NCBI GenBank assembly: GCA_037179385.1
Contig: CM074187.1
Span: 11,223,450-11,287,449, forward strand
Length of the DNA: 64,000 nt
Reading direction: 5' to 3'
Source of the DNA: Holothuria scabra
Lineage: Eukaryota > Echinodermata > Holothuroidea > Aspidochirotida > Holothuriidae
The notes under the pieces were generated by a model that was not told where the DNA came from, made no database searches, and was given only the letters and a program-made list of their open reading frames with translations. Shown here piece after piece: positions 22,172 through 34,300 of this stretch (position 1 is its first letter; every line of letters starts with the position of its first letter). The position numbers and the translations under genes were made by a program.

Positions 22172-24983
22172 GTAAGCATGATAAGAGACCAAAATATGCT
22201 CGTTTAGTTAAATGATTTTCTACTTCAGGCCACTCACTGCCTGTCCCTTGTACAAGGGTAGTTGTACTGCAGTAACAGTGCTGAACCTGTACTGATGTAC
22301 TGTACAGTCTGTAGTCTAGGCCTATATTGTCCATATTGTCCTGTAGTTAGTTAGTTAGTTAGTTAGATGTAGTTTTACGGCCCAGTTTCCAACCTATCGG
22401 TTCCAGTCGAGCCGGCCACGGCCTATATTGTAACTAGTAATTAACGTTAGTACTGTAAGCTAGCCTGGTAACGTCAGTGGTAAATTGGCATTGAAGATAA
22501 ATGCAATGGATGTTCCAGGCCAAAGAAGGGATCCATTGTCACTTTTGCACAGACCATAATTATACATGGCTTGGTGGCATGGCAGGAGTGAAGATGTTGG
22601 CAGAATGACATTTTGACCCAAAGTACTGCTACGTATTTACATGTCCATCATGCATAAGTATGGAAGTGACTTCTATTTGAAGGGGTGGAGTGAGGTGGAA
22701 ATAAATATGTTTGTGAAGCAAACTTATCATGGCACTTCACTTTGATACTAGATAGTATATGCCCTATCATACAGGTTATGCAGTCTCCCCCCCCCCCCCC
22801 ATCACATCGTTATACCCTGGTGGTGCCCATGCATATTTTTCAGCATGACACAGATATACTGTACGTACTTGCTCGGAGGTGGAGCCTCAGTGGTTACATC
22901 TTCATGTTCTGCAGTTCTATGCATTGATTTAGCCAACTTTGATTTGTGCAGTGCAACATGTGGTGCCAATGCTAAGCAATGTGACATAAAAGTAAACCGG
23001 AAAAGCAATTTCTGCACAGATGTTTACATTTCAAAGAAACCAATTTGATTCAATTTTGTCAGGCCAACATTCAAGCATTTGCATGACCTGAGTCGTGAAA
23101 ACTTCAGCTGGAGTGAAAGAACCAGTCTGGCAGTGAGTGCGGTACACATATCATTGGCAGAGTCTCAGTGTACAAGATTGTGGGCCTAACTGGCAAAGTT
23201 TCTTGAGACCGAGGTTGAACTGAAACCTCAGAATATCAATAATGTCAGACTGAATGGAAAAGTCCATAGGGTGCCTGTGCACAGAGCACTTGCCTATGAA
23301 CGGCAATAAACCTATTCTTATTGGGGTAGGCCTATTGTGCGAGACTTCCCATTGTGTTTACAGGCCATCTTGTAAAGGAAACGGTAAATTCTGACCTTGA
23401 CAAGTTCTTATATTTAGACCATCTGATCATGAAAGCTGGACATATTAGTAAAAAACAGCAATTTTCTGCAAATTAAAAAAGACTGCACATTGTTTACAAG
23501 GTACAGTTACACAATAACCTTTTTTGTCTGCACTCTTGCTTGACTTTGCAACATCAACCGTTCCACTCCAACATGCCATGTGATTGACTCTTTGCACCGG
23601 ATGTGATGTTCCGAAAGAATTTGCAAGGGATTTAAGTCATTTCTTCTCACCATGTTGCAGGATCAAATTGGGTCAAATCACACCATTTGCCACACCTCTC
23701 ATATTGAAAACAATTCCATAAAGGAAGAAGACCTGATCCCAGGCTGTCTTAGTGTGTTCAGAATGTGGCATTGGAGAGTTGACCTCAACAAACCCATTGT
23801 ACAGTAGCTTTTTTAGCCATTCCCAACCCTGCTGCAGATCTGTACTAACCAACTGTACATTCATAGTGCATTTATTGCAATAGCATTAGATGTGATAATG
23901 TTTTGAACACGATGTAGTTTATAAACTATTTATAGTAAAGAAAAGGTATAGGCTAATGGATTTTTTCTCTATGGTTAAATCCTTGCAATCAGTGGCAAAA
24001 AATAGTGTTACATGTTGAACATGATCAAAATTTAAAAAAAAAAAAAAGTCAATTATTATTACTGTAGAACGACAGGATGTGCTTTTGCCGATGATATTTT
24101 CTGTCAGTGAGCACTGTACTGGATGCTACTCACTATGCTTGTGTTTTTTGAATATGGTCACCTTGGATATTGTGTTTGGTCATTTTATGTAAAAATATTC
24201 CATAGCAACATGGAAGTAATTGTTATTGCTCATTATTGCTCACCATTTGTGCCATATGCCAATAACACTGCAGCAGTTTTAACTTTACTGTAAATATAAG
24301 AACACAAAATGGTGCCAGAGATTTTCACTGACTCGCATTGGTAACTTAGCACTCAAATTGAGATAAAGTAAACTCGCAACTTGAAAAGATAGTTCATGGG
24401 ATTTAAATCACACAGAAATTCATGAATTCATGAATGAATTTTACTAAAAATCCATGACATACATTTTGCAAAGTTAAAGGCCAGCTCATGTTTCTTAATT
24501 TAGAAATAAAGTTACAGTAGGGGAGCTGCAGTTTCACACAAACAGAGGAAAAAAGGAGGGAATTGTGGTCCTGTAATATAAACAAGTCTGATGTCCTACT
24601 GTAGATAAGTTAATGGCTGATATCGTTTGCCAAACTTTGTAAGATTAAAAACACATTGTATGTGTACCTGCACTGCACAGTATGCATTTGAATTTCTTAC
24701 TGAACAATATTATCTCAATGCCATCATGATCTACAGAAATGCTTTTGCACTCAACTAGCCAGTTGGTAAAGTATCAGTGGCTTGTGTGATAAAGTCCTTG
24801 GCCTATTTCTGCAAGCCCAGCAACTTTAAAATACAAATTAAAAGAAAAATAATTTCCCTGAGAACTACCTCTCTCTTTCTGTTATGGTAGAAAGTACAAT
24901 TTAGAACTTGTGTAAATGACCAATGTCCTGTGGGCAAGTGGTAAAATGGTGTATATATATGTCATCATTGTCATGTAAGCCAA
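22172..24983 (+). other. Intron of the distal NFE2L transcript, first part
   Basis: This is non-coding. It carries a truncated SINE at 22345-22423 and a C-run at about 22787-22800. Small open frames (22742-23048) have no domain. Confidence 0.45.
22345..22423 (-). repeat. 5'-truncated SINE with a nearby 12-bp direct repeat
   Basis: (GTTA)n tail, then ACGGCCCAGTTTCCAACC and TTCCAGTCGAGCCGG: the SINE 3' body in reverse orientation. GGCCTATATTGT occurs at 22319-22330 and again at 22420-22431, a likely target duplication, though 14 bases separate the left copy from the tail. Confidence 0.7.
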
Positions 24984-24991
24984 CCTCAAAC

Positions 24992-25664
24992 TAGCCTGCG
25001 TGGTGGACGGATTTTTTCATCCAGCTTAAACGCTACGAAAAAATCAATGTCCGTCGGCATTGGACACCAAATCTGTTCAACTGCATAGAAAACTTATGGC
25101 AAATTCATTTCCTTAACTCTGGATTGGTTGAAGCAAGACTGTTAATGCTTATTTAACAGGCAAACACTTGCACCATTGTACAACAGTACACGGAGTCACT
25201 GTGGTCGATGTTATTCGACACTCGTATTGTGTGGTACCGTGCAAGCATACACACACAGTACAGCGGTTAATTAAGAACAATGATCCCACAGTCACGGGAA
25301 AAGATAGTTGGATACTTTTCAACAAAAGATAACTGTTTTTAAATTCACTCTTTGATGAAATTTGTTATTGTTTGAAAGAGGCTGGCAATGATCAAGACTT
25401 CAAATCTTAATTAAAAGCTTTTAACGGACATAATAAGCCTATGATTTTTCTTGGTTTAAACATCTTTGTGTTCAAAGTAGCATTGCCAAGATTTAGTCGT
25501 TGAGCACGGCCTACCTCAGGAATAGACCAATTGTAATGAGTGCTAATGAATATTAAGATGATCAACTTTTGGGCTCATTGAACAGAATTTCTGACCATCA
25601 CCGGGAGGCTCTGAGGGGCGTCAGCCTAAAGGGGCCTGCAGCCACAGAGGCGCTATGCAGGCTA
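24992..25664. mobile_element. AGCCTGCG-family transposon, 673 bp, perfect 8-bp target duplication
   Basis: The left end TAGCCTGCGTGGTGG and the right end GCGCTATGCAGGCTA are inverted repeats. The flanks CCTCAAAC (24984-24991) and CCTCAAAC (25665-25672) are identical, consistent with an 8-bp-duplicating superfamily such as hAT. A subterminal GGACGGATTTTTTCATCC-like hairpin is shared with the 95-bp relative at 49234. No transposase. It lies in the first intron of the distal NFE2L transcript. Confidence 0.85.
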
Positions 25665-25672
25665 CCTCAAAC

Positions 25673-27238
25673 TGAAGTCAACAGACACCTACAGTATTTA
25701 TCCTATTCACATCAGACTATTCTGTCTGGATGACATCTCTCTTCTGTGGTGTATTCACTTCAGTTTGAGGTAGCCTTACATGAATTATCTCCCTAAAATG
25801 GTCAAAGGCATGGTTTATAGTAGTTATTGTCAGAGACTACTGGGAGTTGGGGGAATCATGAGTACAGAACCCAACATGATGTTGTGGATAAAAAGAGTAT
25901 TAGAGTATGTAATTTACCTGTGGGAATGTTCAAGGAACAACTGAATACCCCTGATCTTTGTCAAACAAGTTATGGTGGGCCAAAAAAATATTAACAAAAC
26001 CACTTAAAAGAAAAGTCCAGAGCAAAACTTATCTTTGATATGTTTATACGTAAGAGGATCATACGGTATCTTAAGCATTGTGGCGAAAGTGTCATTCATT
26101 TCCCCGTTTGTTTCTTGAGAAAATAGCAATGGAAGATGACCCATATTTTTTTTTTTATAAAAACTAAAAAGTGAACTTGAAGCAAGCAGGTGTGATGTCA
26201 TGTTGGCCAGTGTTTTGTTTTTCTTTATTATTCATTATTAGTTTGACCTTGGATTGATTAGGAATGCAATCATGCCCCTAAGGCACATAAAATTGTTAAA
26301 GATTCCATTGCTCAGGATGCACCTGTGATATCAATATAAGAATTAAGTAGCCAAAATGGTGGCAAATTATAAACATAAACAAAGCAATAGCCAAAAATGT
26401 TAGTCCATTAATCATACCTGCTTGCTTCAAGTTTATTCTATGTCGCATTGATTCAATTGCTAATATCTCAACTCAAGAACTGAACATGGGAAACGAATAA
26501 AAGGTCACCAGAAAGCTTAGAATTTATGTTTCTACTTTCTCCTGAACATACTGTATCAAAAATGTATTTGGTCCTGGACTATCCTTTTAAGTTGATGTTT
26601 TTTTCAAAAAGAGTATTTTTACCCTCAGTTGAAAACTTGTAATGGGTAATGATTTGGCAAGGGTGCCAATGAAGTGATCCTGCAAAACATGGTATATCTT
26701 CCCTTGAAAAAGTAGGCCCACTGAAATACTGATTCTGTTAAATAGGTTTGAAAATCATGTACAGGCTGGCTGTACAGTAGTTTAGCATTCCTCTGGGACA
26801 GTTACTGTACAAGTGTACATGTGATTTGTGACTTAGGTGCCCTGAAAGATTTCATCAGAAACAAACTAGTGTATCAGTATAGTGCAAGTTACAGTAAATA
26901 GGCCCTACCAATTTTGGCATGACCTTCTCACCCATCATTTAATGCCTGTAGTACTGTAGGTGCACAGCCCTTAAAAAGTCTCATGTTTCTTTCTCGTGAT
27001 AAAGAGTAAATAAAGCACTAAGATATGAGGATGCACCTTTGTACCTCTGATAGTGAATTCTGTTTTACTGTAAGCCAATATACAGTACAATCATCCTATT
27101 CCATCTCTCCATGCAAATTCAGTTTGGTAGTCTGGATTGGTTTTATGGTTGATTAAAATCTACATACTATTAAAAAAAAAAAATATATAGTTGGGAGTTT
27201 TGAAAGTTTGAAGGGTTATATGTGCCAACAACCAGTAC
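25673..27238 (+). other. NFE2L distal-transcript intron, nothing recognised
   Basis: No exon-like segment, RNA gene or clear repeat seen, other than short A- and T-runs. Confidence 0.4.
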
Positions 27239-27543
27239 TTAAAGGCATATTTTCATCATCCCAAGCAGTTCCAATTCTCCCAACCTACTTACTTCTAGCC
27301 CCTCTAACATTCATCTAAAACTCATCTTTATCCAGACACAATCCTTGTTTATTGCTTCATGGCTTGTCCCAGTGGCCATACAAGTCCATAATGTGTTATC
27401 AAGACACTCTCAGTGCCCATGCTGTTTAATTTAGCTATGATGCATTGTTTGAATGTGATGCCAATCAAAGAGCTGTACCAATTGAGAGTTTTGATATATG
27501 TATACTGAAACTGTAGTTTAGGGTGACGAATGACTGCCTTTAA
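27239..27543 (-). mobile_element. TTAA-flanked MITE, 305 bp, reverse copy
   Basis: TTAAAGGCATATTTTCATCATCCC on the left and GGGTGACGAATGACTGCCTTTAA on the right, matching 15871 in reverse. It directly abuts another related element and shares a TTTAA with it. Confidence 0.88.
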
Positions 27544-27845
27544 AGGGCCAATCCTCTTATCCCAAACTATACTTCTAGTACTAGGGTAACAGAAACTCTC
27601 AATTGGCTCAACTCTTTGATTGACTGCTAATTCAAACAATGCAGAATATCAATGCTTATATTACACAGCATGAACTGTTCTGAGAGTGTTTTGATTATAC
27701 ACATTGAGCTTTTCTATACTCACCCTGAAGCAATAAACTGAGATTGTGTCTGGATGAGGGTGAATTTCAGACAATTGTGGGAGGGGCTTAATTAAGAATG
27801 TTAGGAGAATTGGTACTATTTGGGATGAGAAAACTGGGCCTCTAA
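27544..27845 (+). mobile_element. Second-subfamily MITE abutting the previous one
   Basis: It starts AGGGCCAATCCTCTTATCCC and ends TGGGATGAGAAAACTGGGCC, so its inverted ends differ from the first subfamily. The interior is related (CTCAATTGGCTCAACTCTTTG; GAAGCAATAAACTGAGATTG). A truncated copy of the same subfamily begins at 58267. Confidence 0.75.
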
Positions 27846-28543
27846 TGTTGAAGAAACTAGTAATGCCAGGGTTCAGAACACTGTGAAAATTTTACTCACA
27901 TAAAACCTTTTTGATATTGTAATTTTGGTGTACAATAGTTAGATATCGATCCCATGATGTCAGCAAAGTTATGCTTAGTAAATGCTCCAGACAGAGTATA
28001 CGGTACAAGCACAAACTTTTAATGTTCCTGCTGGTTTTTCCTGATGAACAGGTCCAGCCTTTTATCAGTGAACTTAACAAATCTGCTGTACAATGATCTA
28101 AATAGATGCCTTGGTACTAGACTAGTGTTTCACCTGGTTAGTTGTGGTCAGGACTACAGTACACATGAAACGTGGTAACATGCACAAATAGCAATGCAGA
28201 ATAGGCAGTAAAATGTTTTTTATGATGAAATAGCCTCAGAAATAAACTTGGTGCTTGTGATTGTCAGAAATTGCATCGTGAGCAGCATGTTATAATGGGA
28301 AGAGGAAGGAATCGACCAGAAGTATGTCAGTAGCTGGTGGAAATTGATTTGCCTATCCCCCCACCTCTGGCCTCCCATATCCCCCTTTCTTGCATGAATA
28401 TGCGCATACAGTAGCATGGCTTTATTCTGCTGTCGTGGTTGAACCCTCAGCAAGTGTTCATTAGAATGAGGAGTGTGTTTTCTCAGTATTAAACAGCTGT
28501 AAAGCCACATGCATTCACCAGGTTTCCTCTGTTACACCAACAG
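27846..28543 (+). other. NFE2L distal-transcript intron, nothing recognised
   Basis: No coding or repeat signal identified. Confidence 0.4.
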
Positions 28544-28785
28544 ACTGCATGGTCAAGTGGTTAGAGCATCAAACTTGCAGTCGTTAGGTCTGTAGTCTTA
28601 GCCCTTGCCTCGTCATACTGAAGACTTTAAAAACAACCAGTGTCATTGTGCTTGTTGCTCAGCATAAGCAAAAGAGTAGTGAAAACAAGCCAATGAGCCA
28701 CACCTGGAATCAAAGGCTGAGGCGTGCTCAGACTTGAACCAGTTGGTTGGTAACTGGGCCATAAAACTCCATCTAACCTAACCAT
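28544..28785 (+). repeat. tRNA-derived SINE, full length but diverged
   Basis: The head is CATGGTCAAGTGGTTAGAGC (A-box region) with a degraded B box near 28595. The body is recognisable (GAAGACTTTAAAAACAACC; GAAAACAAGCCAATGAGCCAC; GACTTGAACCAGTTGGTTGG) and the tail is CTCCATCTAACCTAACC. Confidence 0.78.
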
Positions 28786-30529
28786 CCTCTATTACACAGT
28801 TCACCTTTTCCCTCTCTGGAGTCCCCACAACTATGCATCTCTCTGTATTGTTACAGTTCATGAAGAGAGTTTCTTCTGACACATGTGTTAGTTAGCTGTC
28901 TGTTTCTGTCTGTGTTCATTCATGCAGAAAATCACTTGCCTGTACCAATCTGTGACAGTCACCTGCAGGCTACAACAATGCTGTTGTTTGCGCAAACAGC
29001 TCTGCAGGTTTCATGGTAGGCTAGTGCTGTACTTATTTGTTGCTGGCCAGCACCCTGCAAAATGAGTGGGAGATTCTCTATTTTAATTGCAAATTTTCAA
29101 GGATAGTTCAATACATCAAATATAACTGCACTGGCCGAGTCTTTTTGCTTCAGTCAAGACACTGGTTGCATGAATTGATTCTCCATTGAAAGTGTTTGGT
29201 AATATTGTTGTCAATCCCAGATCAAGGTGTGGCCTTTTTTAATTGGTCTTGACTATGAGTTATTTGTTGTTCAGTTAATTAATTTGTAACCAGTTCAACA
29301 TATCTTCTTTGCATTTGATGAACTAATGCCATTGAAGATGAATACACCATGTATGTTTCTTCCCAGATTTAGTAGAAAAATAATTGTATTTTCATACAAA
29401 TATCCTTGAAATTAGTGTACCTTGCAAACCAATACTAGTGAAAGGGAAGTTGTGTCATATCCTGTACTCTTGTTAACATGGAAGCACAGGATCACCCAGG
29501 TAGTAATTCCATACAAATGTGCAGTTCTTGTGGTAATACAAAGGGCATTTGAAAGGCTATGAAACCAGCCTTCCAAGAAAAAGCTTTGTTGTTCAAGTCT
29601 GTCTTTTTGGCATGGTTGAAGGGAAATTTCTGCAGAATGTAGACTTGATGTGGGAGTCCCATATGCTGAACCTAAAAAACCAACACATCTCTTGAGTCTT
29701 GACTCATTATACCAACTTGGACTTGGTAGAGTTGCTTATGTCAGTAATGCCAGAATTTTGGTTTTGATAAACCAATCTCAGTTGAGTTGTTGACCATGAA
29801 GGGCTGTGAAAGCCAAACAAACCCTAATAGAGCATACTGTACCATACCAAATAGAAAAAACTTACTTCACTGTAGATATGTTTTTTTAGCATGCATTGCA
29901 TTGTGTAGCCTTCCTTCATGTTACTTGTTCCTGTTTCAGTTTAACTGGTCCTTCTCTTACCATGGTCTTTTTTCTCAACCATCCCTGAAGCTGTAATTTT
30001 GGCTTTTCCAGAGATGGTAGAATGTACTGTACTACTGGCTAAAAGCCTGGTCAGCAGACATAAAAGTTGTGCTTATTTGCATGAAATTATGGCACCAGAG
30101 CTTGTCCCTGTAGCATCTTTATTACATAGGTGTGACAATGAGTAGGCCTACTGCAAAACTCTCGGAGCACATACTTGTCTTTGGACTCCCAGGCCTTGAG
30201 TTTTAGATTCTCCAGGTGTGCTACAAATCACACTCCTCAGGAAATTAATGGGTGATATGTAGGTGTGCTGTTTTTTTTAACTTCAATAGATTTACATGAG
30301 TTTTCATCTAGGCATGGAAGTACTTTCATGATCTAGGTGTGCAAAAAAAACTCCTCACAGTTATTTAAGGTGAGGGATGGTGTGCAATTGCACTCACATG
30401 CCTCAAAATTCAAGGCCTGGCACTCCAAATACACCACAGGCAATGCAAGTGTAGAAAGTATTGTTATCCCTACTTCATTTTTTATGCAAAGCATCACAAA
30501 CAAGGGCAGTTGGTTTCATTTAAAATTTT
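28786..30529 (+). other. NFE2L distal-transcript intron, nothing recognised
   Basis: Small frames such as 29787-29996 (plus) have no domain. No other structure seen. Confidence 0.4.
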
Positions 30530-30605
30530 TGGTATGACCTGGAGTGGGAATTAAACCCCCAGGCCCCAGCATATGTTCTGACTTCTGAGAGGGTTCTTAC
30601 TACGT
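30530..30605 (-). repeat. SINE head fragment
   Basis: GGTATGACCTGGAGTGGGAATTAAACCC followed by CTGAGAGGGTTC matches the tRNA-like head of the minus-strand SINEs (compare 14960-15015). Confidence 0.5.
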
Positions 30606-30675
30606 ATAGGGTCTTCCATATTCACCAGGGTATACCCTGAGGCAATGTAAAACTGGGATTTACCCAGGATGAGAT

Positions 30676-30980
30676 TTAACCAGGTTAGGTTATTTAGTGA
30701 GGTAGATAATTTTACGACCCAGTTTCCAACCGATTGGTTCAAGTCGAGCTGGCCAGTGGCCACAGCCTTTCTTCCCGTTGTGGCTCACTTGGCTTATTTT
30801 CCCTACTCCATTGCTCCCTACTCCATTGCTCCCTACTCCATTGCTTATGCGGAGAATCAGGCACAATGGCAGTAGGTTCCATTTTTAGAGTCTTTGGCAT
30901 GACTGGACCTGGAAATAGAACCCAAGCCTTCCACATGAAAGGTGGATGCTCTTACTGTTTAATAGACCAAACATGCTGTC
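30676..30980 (-). repeat. tRNA-derived SINE with an internal 15-bp triplication
   Basis: Full-length reverse copy: ACGACCCAGTTTCCAACC, CAAGTCGAGCTGG, then the head with an eroded B box and GACCAAACATGC. The unit TCCCTACTCCATTGC occurs three times in a row at about 30808-30852; other copies have one. This makes the copy longer than the family norm. Confidence 0.8.
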
Positions 30981-32200
30981 AGTATAGGTAAGTAGGTTAG
31001 GAGAAATGGACATGCATGTCTGGTTGATGAATAACTGACTTTAGAACAGTGAACTGGATTGGAGTTCAAGACCTACTCAGGACAGGGAGTTGCAACTCCC
31101 TGCTCAGGCAGACTATTCCATTTACATTTATTGACTACTTTAATAATGAGATAGATAGCTGGAACTCTCCTGTAAAACCTTGCAAAAAAATTCACAAGTC
31201 CTGTGCAATGACCAAAACCTGAAAATTCCAGTACTTAAAGATGCCAAAGGAAAGGGAAATGAGTAAACCAGCAGCAGCCTTTACACTCCAATGTGGAGAG
31301 CCAAAGATAGTGAAGTCCAATTTAATAAGACACATTTTTTGCTCAAGGCAAGTGGCCCTCCTCTGAACCTGGTGATGTAAGATATTAGAGGCCAAGTAAT
31401 TGGACCCTCTGCTAGTGTTTCTACAGTAAAAACTTATTACAGTCAGAGTAGCCTGCTAGGGCTGTGGTATTTAGTAAACTTATGAAACATTTAAAGGCCT
31501 AATTTTGCAATCGATTATCAGTTAATCCGAATTGCACAAGTAAGGCTGTTTTTTCATACATACATTAGCATTGAGAATTTCTGTTGGGGTAAAATATATA
31601 CACGTACCATATAATAGATACAAATTACCTGCAAGACTCCCTAAAAGGGCCTTGGCAGCGCTGGCGTGCATAGTCCTGAAGAAATGTTAAAATGACTGCC
31701 CTACTACCACCGTTAAATGCTTTTATGTACTGTAGTCAGAATATGTGTTGCATTATAACAATATGAAACGGTAATCCCCACACATACCAAGAGAAAAAAC
31801 TGGATTTGCAATTAAACGCATGCAGCTCTTTATTTAACATTTAATCCACTTGCCATCGTTAAGGGATTAATGGCTGAAAGGTCACGGCCCTATACAGTCT
31901 GCCTACATTGCCAGTTTGCTGTCAGATAAAAACTTGTCCAAATAGTTGGCACCTTACAAGATAAAGATGTGGAACCAAGTAAAAGCTGTAGAAAACACTA
32001 TAAATATCATATTTAAGGTTCTGTTCATGTTAGAATAGGGAACCCTTTATTTGTATATTTATTTATGTTTTTTTTTTTATTTTAATTTTACTTTTCTTCC
32101 CCATGTTTACCTCTTTTACATTTACCATGAAACGAAAATCTCTGTGTTTGAGAAATAGTGCATATTACCGCAATTCCTCTAAGAGATCTTTATTCTTAAA
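30981..32200 (+). other. NFE2L distal-transcript intron
   Basis: It contains the perfect 20-bp palindrome at 31083-31102. No other feature recognised. Confidence 0.4.
31083..31102. repeat. Perfect 20-bp palindrome, CAGGGAGTTG family
   Basis: CAGGGAGTTGCAACTCCCTG reads the same on both strands. It is related to the arms at 1675 and 48373 and the degenerate copy at 32288-32307. Confidence 0.65.
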
Positions 32201-33751
32201 AATAAATTTGTTTCTGATTTAATAGATTCCACTATTACTCCAGTTTGCTTCAGTTGTATCATGCAAAATAGCATGGGAATGTTAAAGCAGGGAGCTGCAA
32301 CACCCTGGTCAGAGCAAGCAAGCAACCTTGTTGGTCACGAGGCGCTGTCATGCGTACTCTGTCCAGGTGGCAACTCTCCTGCTTTGAGTACACAGACAAC
32401 TCTCCTGCTTTGCCTAGTACTATACACACAAAACAGACGGCTTTTGTGTAACCTTCGTAGCGGTGACGAATATATGGGCCTCCTTTTCATCGTGAATTTT
32501 TCTTTGTATTACAATTGCGGCCAATTTGTGTACAATCGTAAAAATGTGTCCGCTTGGCGGGCAAGTTATATTGTACGCAAAGAGGAACTTCCATGCCAAC
32601 TGATCGTTCTAGCATGTTCGATTCTTTCGATTGCAAATCCATGACGTCATATGCTAAATTCAGGTTGATACAGTCAGTACTGAGTCTCTACGTGTGCTGT
32701 GTTCGTACTAACTGTTGTATCGTACATGTACCACATATAGTGTGCGTGCATTGACTTTGTACTTAACGTATACATGTAACATGATCGTGTCGTTGGTGCC
32801 GGTGGGTTAAGCTCATTGTTAGGTCGAATTTAGAAAAGCCGTCGTGGAACGCTGCGTTAGCTGGATGTTTCGTTGTTAGCTCCAAATTTACTCATATTTT
32901 GTCAGAAACGGAGCTTTAAGTCGTACTTGTCGTTTTGAAGAAAAGTGAAGGTGAAATATTGGCGAATGAAAACATTGGTATTATCAACCTCGTCAGCAAT
33001 TGTGCTACGGATCGCAACTCAAGTCATACTGTAAAGTGTATTAGTGACAAAGGATGTACGCCTAGCCTTGTACTTGTTACACTGGCCTAACACAGTAGGC
33101 TGTGCAGCTGCTTTGTGTTTTCCGTCTTCTTGGTACACAACAGGATTGCATGAGGCCTTTGAAAGTGAAAACATTCCGCATATGGTTTTCTGTCGCGTGA
33201 TATTTAATGGACTTTCCTCTAGGCCGTTGCTGTGATAAATTTAACAGTAAACAACCAGAAACTTCATAGTGTCCATGTATCCTTAGGCTAAGGCTCTAAT
33301 GATAGTGTCTAAACTGAAGGCATCAGTACAGCGTTTTGTATACATTCTACGTACCTTTAATGACGTCACTTCCACACATTTTTCCAAGTTGTAACTTAAA
33401 CTGCCGTCTGATTTATCCCAAACGGATACATATAAAAAAGAAAATAACACAATTTTTCAGTTAATGCCCAATAAGTTTGTTTCAAACATTGGAACAACAA
33501 AATATTACCTAAATTTAGCACAGACTGATTCATTTCTAACAATGCTAGATTTTAAAATGTGGCATTGATGACATGATCTCCTATGTCCAAAGTGGCTTAC
33601 AAAGACTAGAAAGAGTTACTCCCGCCTCATGGAACATATGGCTAGAAAGCAGATTTGTTTATGTCCATTGATTGAATAAAAGCCATTAACAGTAGGGCAA
33701 TAGTCCTAGATTTATAAGTTTTACAAGGGGCACCCAGCTATCAGTCTCACA
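32201..33751 (+). promoter_or_regulatory. Putative proximal promoter and 5' UTR of NFE2L (Nrf1-type transcript)
   Basis: This stretch is richer in CpG than its surroundings, especially about 32330-33200. It holds two perfect CREs, TGACGTCA, at 32642-32649 and 33361-33368. It ends at the ATG of the 183-codon exon. An in-frame TAG at 33707-33709 lies upstream of that ATG. I cannot fix a transcription start or say whether a non-coding leader exon is spliced here. The 127-codon open frame at 32261-32644 has no recognisable domain and may just reflect CpG-rich composition. Confidence 0.4.
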
Positions 33752-34300
33752 ATGTTCAATAAACAGTTCTTCAGAGAGTCACTCCTACCTCTGAGTGTAC
33801 TTGTGGCGCTTTTAAGATTGCAGTGGGATCCAGTATCTCAACAACATCGGGTAGAAATACAAGGAATACAAGATATAATTCTTGGAGAAAGTGCAGCATT
33901 GACAGAAACACAATTTCACAGTTGGCATAGTACCTACGAAAATGAGCATGTTCACATTCATCCAAAGAGAATTGACTCTGGAATATACTCACGGTCTATA
34001 TTTAGTGAACTTCACACATTGAATGATAGGAACAGGTTCCTTAATTTAATTCCAAGTGATCTTGAAATAACAACTTTACTGCTGGACCAGGAAGACTTGC
34101 AGCCAAGGAGAAACTTAAATATTCCTTTAGCTTCACATTCAGAAACAGCAGATGAAGTTCAAAGTAATTTGTTGCAAATAGAAAATAGTGACATAAATAT
34201 AAATGAAAATGGTGACATGAACAATAATATGGAAACTGTGGGTGGAGCAGTGGCTTCACCAGACAGTGGCTTTAGTGAATACCAAGATATTTCTCAAGAG
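33752..34300 (+). CDS. NFE2L: NFE2L proximal first coding exon: ER-anchor and N-terminal domain (Nrf1/SKN-1A type)
   Basis: 183 codons ending DISQE before the donor GAG|GTACAG, phase 0. Residues about 7-24 are hydrophobic (LLPLSVLVALLRL), like the NHB1 signal-anchor that inserts Nrf1 in the ER membrane. The following blocks IQDIILGESAALTETQFH and IHPKRIDSGIYSRS have clear counterparts in the Nrf1 N-terminal domain (IILG, TQFH, IHPKSID). A serine motif DSGFS (about residues 171-175) resembles the beta-TrCP-type DSGxS motifs of Nrf1 and Nrf2. Joined to the shared exons it gives 770 residues, close to human Nrf1 long form (772). The frame runs on into the intron to 34684, but homology stops at the donor. 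Confidence 0.88.

Noticed and set aside
32261..32644. 127-codon open frame as a gene
   Set aside because: It lies in the putative CpG-rich promoter of the NFE2L proximal transcript and has no recognisable domain or splice context.
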